In this document: positions 60,637 through 64,000 of the stretch, in pieces
Layout: every line of letters starts with the position of its first letter
How positions within the stretch are numbered: position 1 is the first letter of the stretch
From: Lederbergia sp. NSJ-179
GTDB taxonomy: Bacteria; Bacillota; Bacilli; Bacillales; Bacillaceae_C
Direction: 5' to 3'
NCBI RefSeq assembly: GCF_022867885.1
Contig: NZ_JALIFP010000020.1
Span: 1 to 64,000, forward strand
Length of the DNA: 64,000 nt
Notes under the pieces: generated by a model
What the model was told of the DNA's origin: nothing
The model's database searches: none
Seen by the model: only the letters and a program-made list of their open reading frames with translations
Made by a program: the position numbers and the translations under genes

Positions 60637-62970
60637 ATGAGAGCAAAAAGCATGTTAAAGAAGTCTTTCATACTATTTTTTACTATTCTAGTTTTTACCA
60701 CGGTTTTGCCCGGTATGGGGAGCGAAATAAATGATTCCAAGGCGAAGGAATACGAAGGTCCGGAAATTAAAAACGTTATCTTATTAATCGGTGATGGCAT
60801 GGGATCAGCTTATACAACGGCTTATCGTTACCTTAAAGATGACCCGTCTACACCACTTATGGAAGATACGAGTTTCGATTCTCACCTTGTGGGAATGGCT
60901 TCTACTTATTCTGCTGATAAGGAGGAAGGGAGCATTACGGATTCGGCAGCCGCCGCCACTGCGTTAAGCACAGGAATCAAGACGTATAACGGGGCGATTG
61001 GTGTCGACATTGAGAGACAACCCGTGGAAACCGTCCTAGAGCGGGCGAAAGCAGTAGGGAAGGCAACCGGGCTTGTCACGACCGTACAGATCAATCATGC
61101 GACACCGGCTGGTTTCGGTGCACATGCTATTCATCGGGATCATTACGATGCGATTGCGGCCGATTATTATGATGCTTTAGTCAACGGGAAACATAAGGTG
61201 GATGTGATGTTTGGCGGCGGGGATAAGTATTTTAAACGAGATGACCGTCATTTGGGCAACGAATTTCAGAAAGACGGATATAGCTATCTTACCAATCGGA
61301 CCGAGCTTTTAAATGATGATAATGAGCTAGCGCTGGGACTATTTGCATCGGATGAATTACCAAAAATGATTGATCGTCCTGACAATGTTCCTTCTTTAAA
61401 AGAAATGACCGTCAGTGCCATTGAACGACTAAACAAGAATAAAGACGGCTTTTTCCTGATGTCTGAAGGCGGGGCCATTGATAAAGGTGGCCATGATAAT
61501 GATATCGTGTCAGCGATGAGTGAGATGCAAGATTTTGAGGATGCTTTTCAGGCCGCAATCGACTTTGCCAAAGAGGATAAGCACACACTCGTTATTGCTA
61601 CAGCTGATCATGAAACGGGGGGTTTAGCGATTGGTTCCGATGGTAGCCGTACTTGGGATCCAAATCCAATCAAAAAAGCAAAGAGAACCCCAAAATTTAT
61701 GGCAAAGCAAATTAAGAACGGTGCCTCTGTGGAAGAGACCCTGTCTCAATACATTGATTTTGAATTAACAGATAAAGAAATACAATCTGTCAAGGATGTA
61801 AAAGATGGAAGTGAAGGAGATTTGCATCGTGCGATCAATCGTATCTTTGATAAGCGGACGAATACGGGGTGGACAACGAACTGGCATACAGGCGTAGATG
61901 TTCCTGTCTATGCGTATGGCCCGGGCAAAGAATTGTTTACCGGAAAAATTGAAAATACGGATATCGCTCATCACATTTTTCAAATTCTCGGAGAGGGAAC
62001 AGCGTTGTTCCAAACTTCACGTATCACAGCCATCAGGGCGAATCCAGGAACAGATGCAAAAATATCCGCTACTTTCACAAACTTTGGTTCCATTGCGGGT
62101 CAAGAAAAGATCGATTTTTATTTTGATGGTGATTTGATCGAATCAAAGACGATTAAGCTAGAGCCAAAGGAAAATAAAAGGGTCACTTTTACAGTTGAGG
62201 ATGTGAACGAGGGATCCCATCATGTACAGATCGGTCATTTGTCACGTACCATCCAGTTGTATGACAGCATTCCAGGGGATGTGACCGATGAAATAGAATC
62301 ACTGCATGCAGATGGGGACAACCCTGGCAGAGGTGAGATAGACGCGAATTTGATTGATCGTAATCACGAAACTAAATGGCTTTCCCATAAGAACACGGCA
62401 AAAATCACGATGAAGCTGTTACAACCTGAAGCTGTCACCAACTACGCTTTCACTTCTGCTAACGATTTTCCCGGCAGAGATCCACAGAATTGGACGCTAT
62501 ATGGATCCAATGACGGCGAGAATTGGACAAAACTCGATGTCCAAAGCGGAGTCAAATTTGAAGAACGTTTTCAAAGAAAAACGTTTAGCTTTAAAAACGA
62601 CGAAAAATATGTCTACTACCAATTTGACATCACCAAAAATTCGGGAGAAAGCGGTACGCAATTAGCAGAAATTGCTTTATCCAATTGGGTTGAACACTCT
62701 CCACCGAGTAGTTCAGTCGACATGATTGTGTCCGTTCAACGTTTTGAAGAGGAGGGGGCCTTCGCCGATTCCAAGGCTGTTCACGCTTTACGCGTTCATT
62801 TGACTGCTGTACAACGTTTCGAGGAAAAAGATTCAGTAGAAAAGGTCGTCAAACACCTAAATGGTTTTAAACAATTGCTTCGTCATCAGAGGGATGATGA
62901 ATTGATTTCCGAAAATGCTTATAACAGCCTATTGGCAGATGCGGATTTTCTGATAGAAAAATATCAATAA
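60637..62970 (+). CDS. Secreted alkaline phosphatase with discoidin and FIMAH domains
   Basis: This is a 777-residue secreted alkaline phosphatase. A signal peptide (MRAKSMLKKSFILFFTILVF, about 30 residues) is followed by the metal-binding LLIGDGMGSAY near residue 50, the nucleophile Ser in TDSAAAATALSTG near residue 102, and the metal ligands in TADHETGGLA near residue 322 and NWHTGVDVP near residue 415. A CARDB-like domain (about 465-545) follows, then an F5/8 type C domain (about 555-685; TMKLLQPEAVTNYAFTSAND) and a FIMAH-type helical domain at the end. The start is ATG 60637, since ATG 60631 directly abuts the ribosome binding site AAGAGGAGG. Its accessory domains closely match those of the GH92 protein upstream. 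Confidence 0.9.
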   Translation: MRAKSMLKKSFILFFTILVFTTVLPGMGSEINDSKAKEYEGPEIKNVILLIGDGMGSAYTTAYRYLKDDPSTPLMEDTSFDSHLVGMASTYSADKEEGSITDSAAAATALSTGIKTYNGAIGVDIERQPVETVLERAKAVGKATGLVTTVQINHATPAGFGAHAIHRDHYDAIAADYYDALVNGKHKVDVMFGGGDKYFKRDDRHLGNEFQKDGYSYLTNRTELLNDDNELALGLFASDELPKMIDRPDNVPSLKEMTVSAIERLNKNKDGFFLMSEGGAIDKGGHDNDIVSAMSEMQDFEDAFQAAIDFAKEDKHTLVIATADHETGGLAIGSDGSRTWDPNPIKKAKRTPKFMAKQIKNGASVEETLSQYIDFELTDKEIQSVKDVKDGSEGDLHRAINRIFDKRTNTGWTTNWHTGVDVPVYAYGPGKELFTGKIENTDIAHHIFQILGEGTALFQTSRITAIRANPGTDAKISATFTNFGSIAGQEKIDFYFDGDLIESKTIKLEPKENKRVTFTVEDVNEGSHHVQIGHLSRTIQLYDSIPGDVTDEIESLHADGDNPGRGEIDANLIDRNHETKWLSHKNTAKITMKLLQPEAVTNYAFTSANDFPGRDPQNWTLYGSNDGENWTKLDVQSGVKFEERFQRKTFSFKNDEKYVYYQFDITKNSGESGTQLAEIALSNWVEHSPPSSSVDMIVSVQRFEEEGAFADSKAVHALRVHLTAVQRFEEKDSVEKVVKHLNGFKQLLRHQRDDELISENAYNSLLADADFLIEKYQ

Positions 62971-63005
62971 GGTTTTTTTGACACTTTTATATGTACTAGA
63001 AGTAT

Positions 63006-63034
63006 GCCTGGCAATTATTGCCGGGTTTTTTATT
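63006..63034 (+). terminator. Rho-independent terminator after the phosphatase
   Basis: CCTGGCAA (63007-63014) pairs with TTGCCGGG (63018-63025) and is followed by TTTTTTATTG. It lies 36 bases behind the phosphatase stop. Confidence 0.85.
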
Positions 63035-63116
63035 GTTTTTCCTACAGATTAATCGATAAAATTCGAGTATTTTTAGTTAAAAAGACTCGACAGGATTCGA
63101 TTGGTGATTTTTTTGA

Positions 63117-63300
63117 ACAGTAGCAGATATGTCTGCAGGAATTGGTGCGCGAGTGATGATTGTGGTTCCTACCGTAAATGGGAAAACGGCATCTCTCGTT
63201 GATTACGAGGATAAGGTGAAATGGGCGATTGAAGAAATACAAGAAGGAGCGGAATATGCGCTTAAATGTAGAAAGGATTCCTCCTACTCAACCCATTTCA
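63117..63300 (+). pseudogene. TIM-barrel sugar isomerase/epimerase fragment
   Basis: The open frame encodes VADMSAGIGARVMIVVPTVN then GKTASLVDYEDKVKWAIEEI and QEGAEYALKC, which resembles the middle of an AP-endonuclease-2-type sugar isomerase (a strand, then the helix that follows). A TGA directly precedes it and the sequence becomes unrelated after 63290. It is a fragment; the original gene is lost. Confidence 0.6.
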
Positions 63301-63525
63301 TTATAGTCAATATTGTCCACCTTTTATTATGTTAAGGCTACTTACATGGGTTAAGTTATCATGTAATATATGGATTTAGATACCGCTTTCCTAATTAGGA
63401 AACCCACTAATAATACCTTGAAAAGGTTACTGTAGAAGGGAGACGTTAGATTCATTAACATACAGAAAAAAAGTGATAAATAGAAAAATAGGTAGCTAAA
63501 ACTTACAAAAAGAGGTGGATTTTCT
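63301..63525. other. Intergenic region, no gene seen
   Basis: About 225 AT-rich bases between the isomerase fragment and the last gene. The 63351-63536 minus-strand frame has no ribosome binding site and is ignored. Confidence 0.35.
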
Positions 63526-64000
63526 TTGTATACCATAGGTTATGATTTTAAGGATAGCTTCGTTTCGCTAGACGGTTTAAGCTTTTCACTTCGATTATTC
63601 ACGGAGGTCAATGCTTATGCCCCAGATCCAGAAAAGGTAACAATCGAAGACACGGAGAATGGTGTGCGATTACATGCGTCTGGATTAGCATGGGCAGGTG
63701 GACAAAAAAACTGTGATGGTGAGGTGGAAATGACCATCACGAGAGGAGTTGATGGACGATATATTGTACGTGGCAGTGGAAAACATCCCAAGGAAATCTG
63801 TAAGTCCATATTACTTCAAGTTTATGGCATCAATGTTATATCAATTCAGTTTGATCAAAATAAAACGAGTACCTTTGAATTTAATCGAGACATTCGTGCT
63901 AGACATTATCCAAAAGATATCAAAATGCCACTTGTGTTTGTAGAAGATCGATTGGAACAACATTGGTTTGCTTTATCAAAAGATGATAAGTTACGTGCTA
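63526..64000 (+). CDS. Unknown protein, N-terminal part (cut by window edge)
   Basis: A TTG at 63526 is preceded by AGAGGTGG at good spacing. The frame stays open to the end of the window, at least 158 residues, beginning YTIGYDFKDSFVSLDGLSFS. It is rich in strands and contains TITRGVDGRYIVRGSGKHPK and LEQHWFALSKDDKLR. There is no signal peptide. The look is that of a beta-sandwich front domain of a carbohydrate-active enzyme, but I do not recognise the family. The gene continues beyond 64000. Confidence 0.6.
   Translation, partial: MYTIGYDFKDSFVSLDGLSFSLRLFTEVNAYAPDPEKVTIEDTENGVRLHASGLAWAGGQKNCDGEVEMTITRGVDGRYIVRGSGKHPKEICKSILLQVYGINVISIQFDQNKTSTFEFNRDIRARHYPKDIKMPLVFVEDRLEQHWFALSKDDKLRA

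Overview
The window looks like chromosome of a low-GC, Gram-positive member of the Bacillaceae (or a close relative). Ribosome binding sites are strong and AGGAGG-like. GTG and TTG starts are common. Lipoprotein signal peptides, sigma-A promoters, a perfect Fur box and CcpA-type cre sites are all of the Bacillus kind, and the two-component pair is of the YesM/YesN type. No rRNA, tRNA or CRISPR array was seen.

Most of the window is a carbohydrate-scavenging landscape. Three complete sugar ABC importers (solute-binding lipoprotein plus two permeases) lie at 3740-6751, 23630-27202 and 37447-40607. None has its own ATPase, so a shared MsmX-type ATPase elsewhere is likely. Two further solute-binding lipoproteins stand alone (17206-18543, 53608-54927), and one is a dead stub (37073-37312). 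The importers sit with AraC-type regulators (782, 18956), a YesL/YesM/YesN signalling set (42300-46284), and enzymes: a sugar-phosphate isomerase and a zinc-type dehydrogenase (1690-3542), a GH2 glycosidase (19933-23133), a GH32 fructan hydrolase (40641-42047), a GxGYxYP-family protein (51146-53273), and a secreted pair made of a GH92 alpha-mannosidase and an alkaline phosphatase (56226-62970). The secreted pair shares discoidin (F5/8 type C) and FIMAH-like domains.

Other blocks are: a transposase fragment at the left edge (1-381); a DUF3990 ADP-ribosyltransferase-like toxin with a small overlapping partner (8327-9161); a peptide/cell-wall block (serine hydrolase, dipeptide epimerase, DUF819 membrane protein, CocE/NonD hydrolase; 9470-16006); a probable Fur-controlled flavin reductase (27879-28595); a DUF2089 plus ABC-2 export operon (30028-32246); and a Fur-controlled ferric-siderophore importer (46588-49516, minus strand).

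The clearest mobile structure is at 32721-36662. An IS200-type tnpA gene is split by a 3.5 kb element carrying three overlapping tyrosine recombinases, the recombinase-in-trio (RIT) arrangement. The two tnpA halves rejoin in frame if one copy of the 6-bp repeat TTATTT is removed. Gene decay is frequent: an alditol oxidase with an internal deletion, a Gfo/Idh/MocA oxidoreductase with several frameshifts, a LacI-type C-terminal fragment, a PLD fragment and a TIM-barrel fragment. Two genes appear to use ATC or ATT start codons, and the GxGYxYP gene has its lipoprotein signal peptide in a different frame from the main reading frame.
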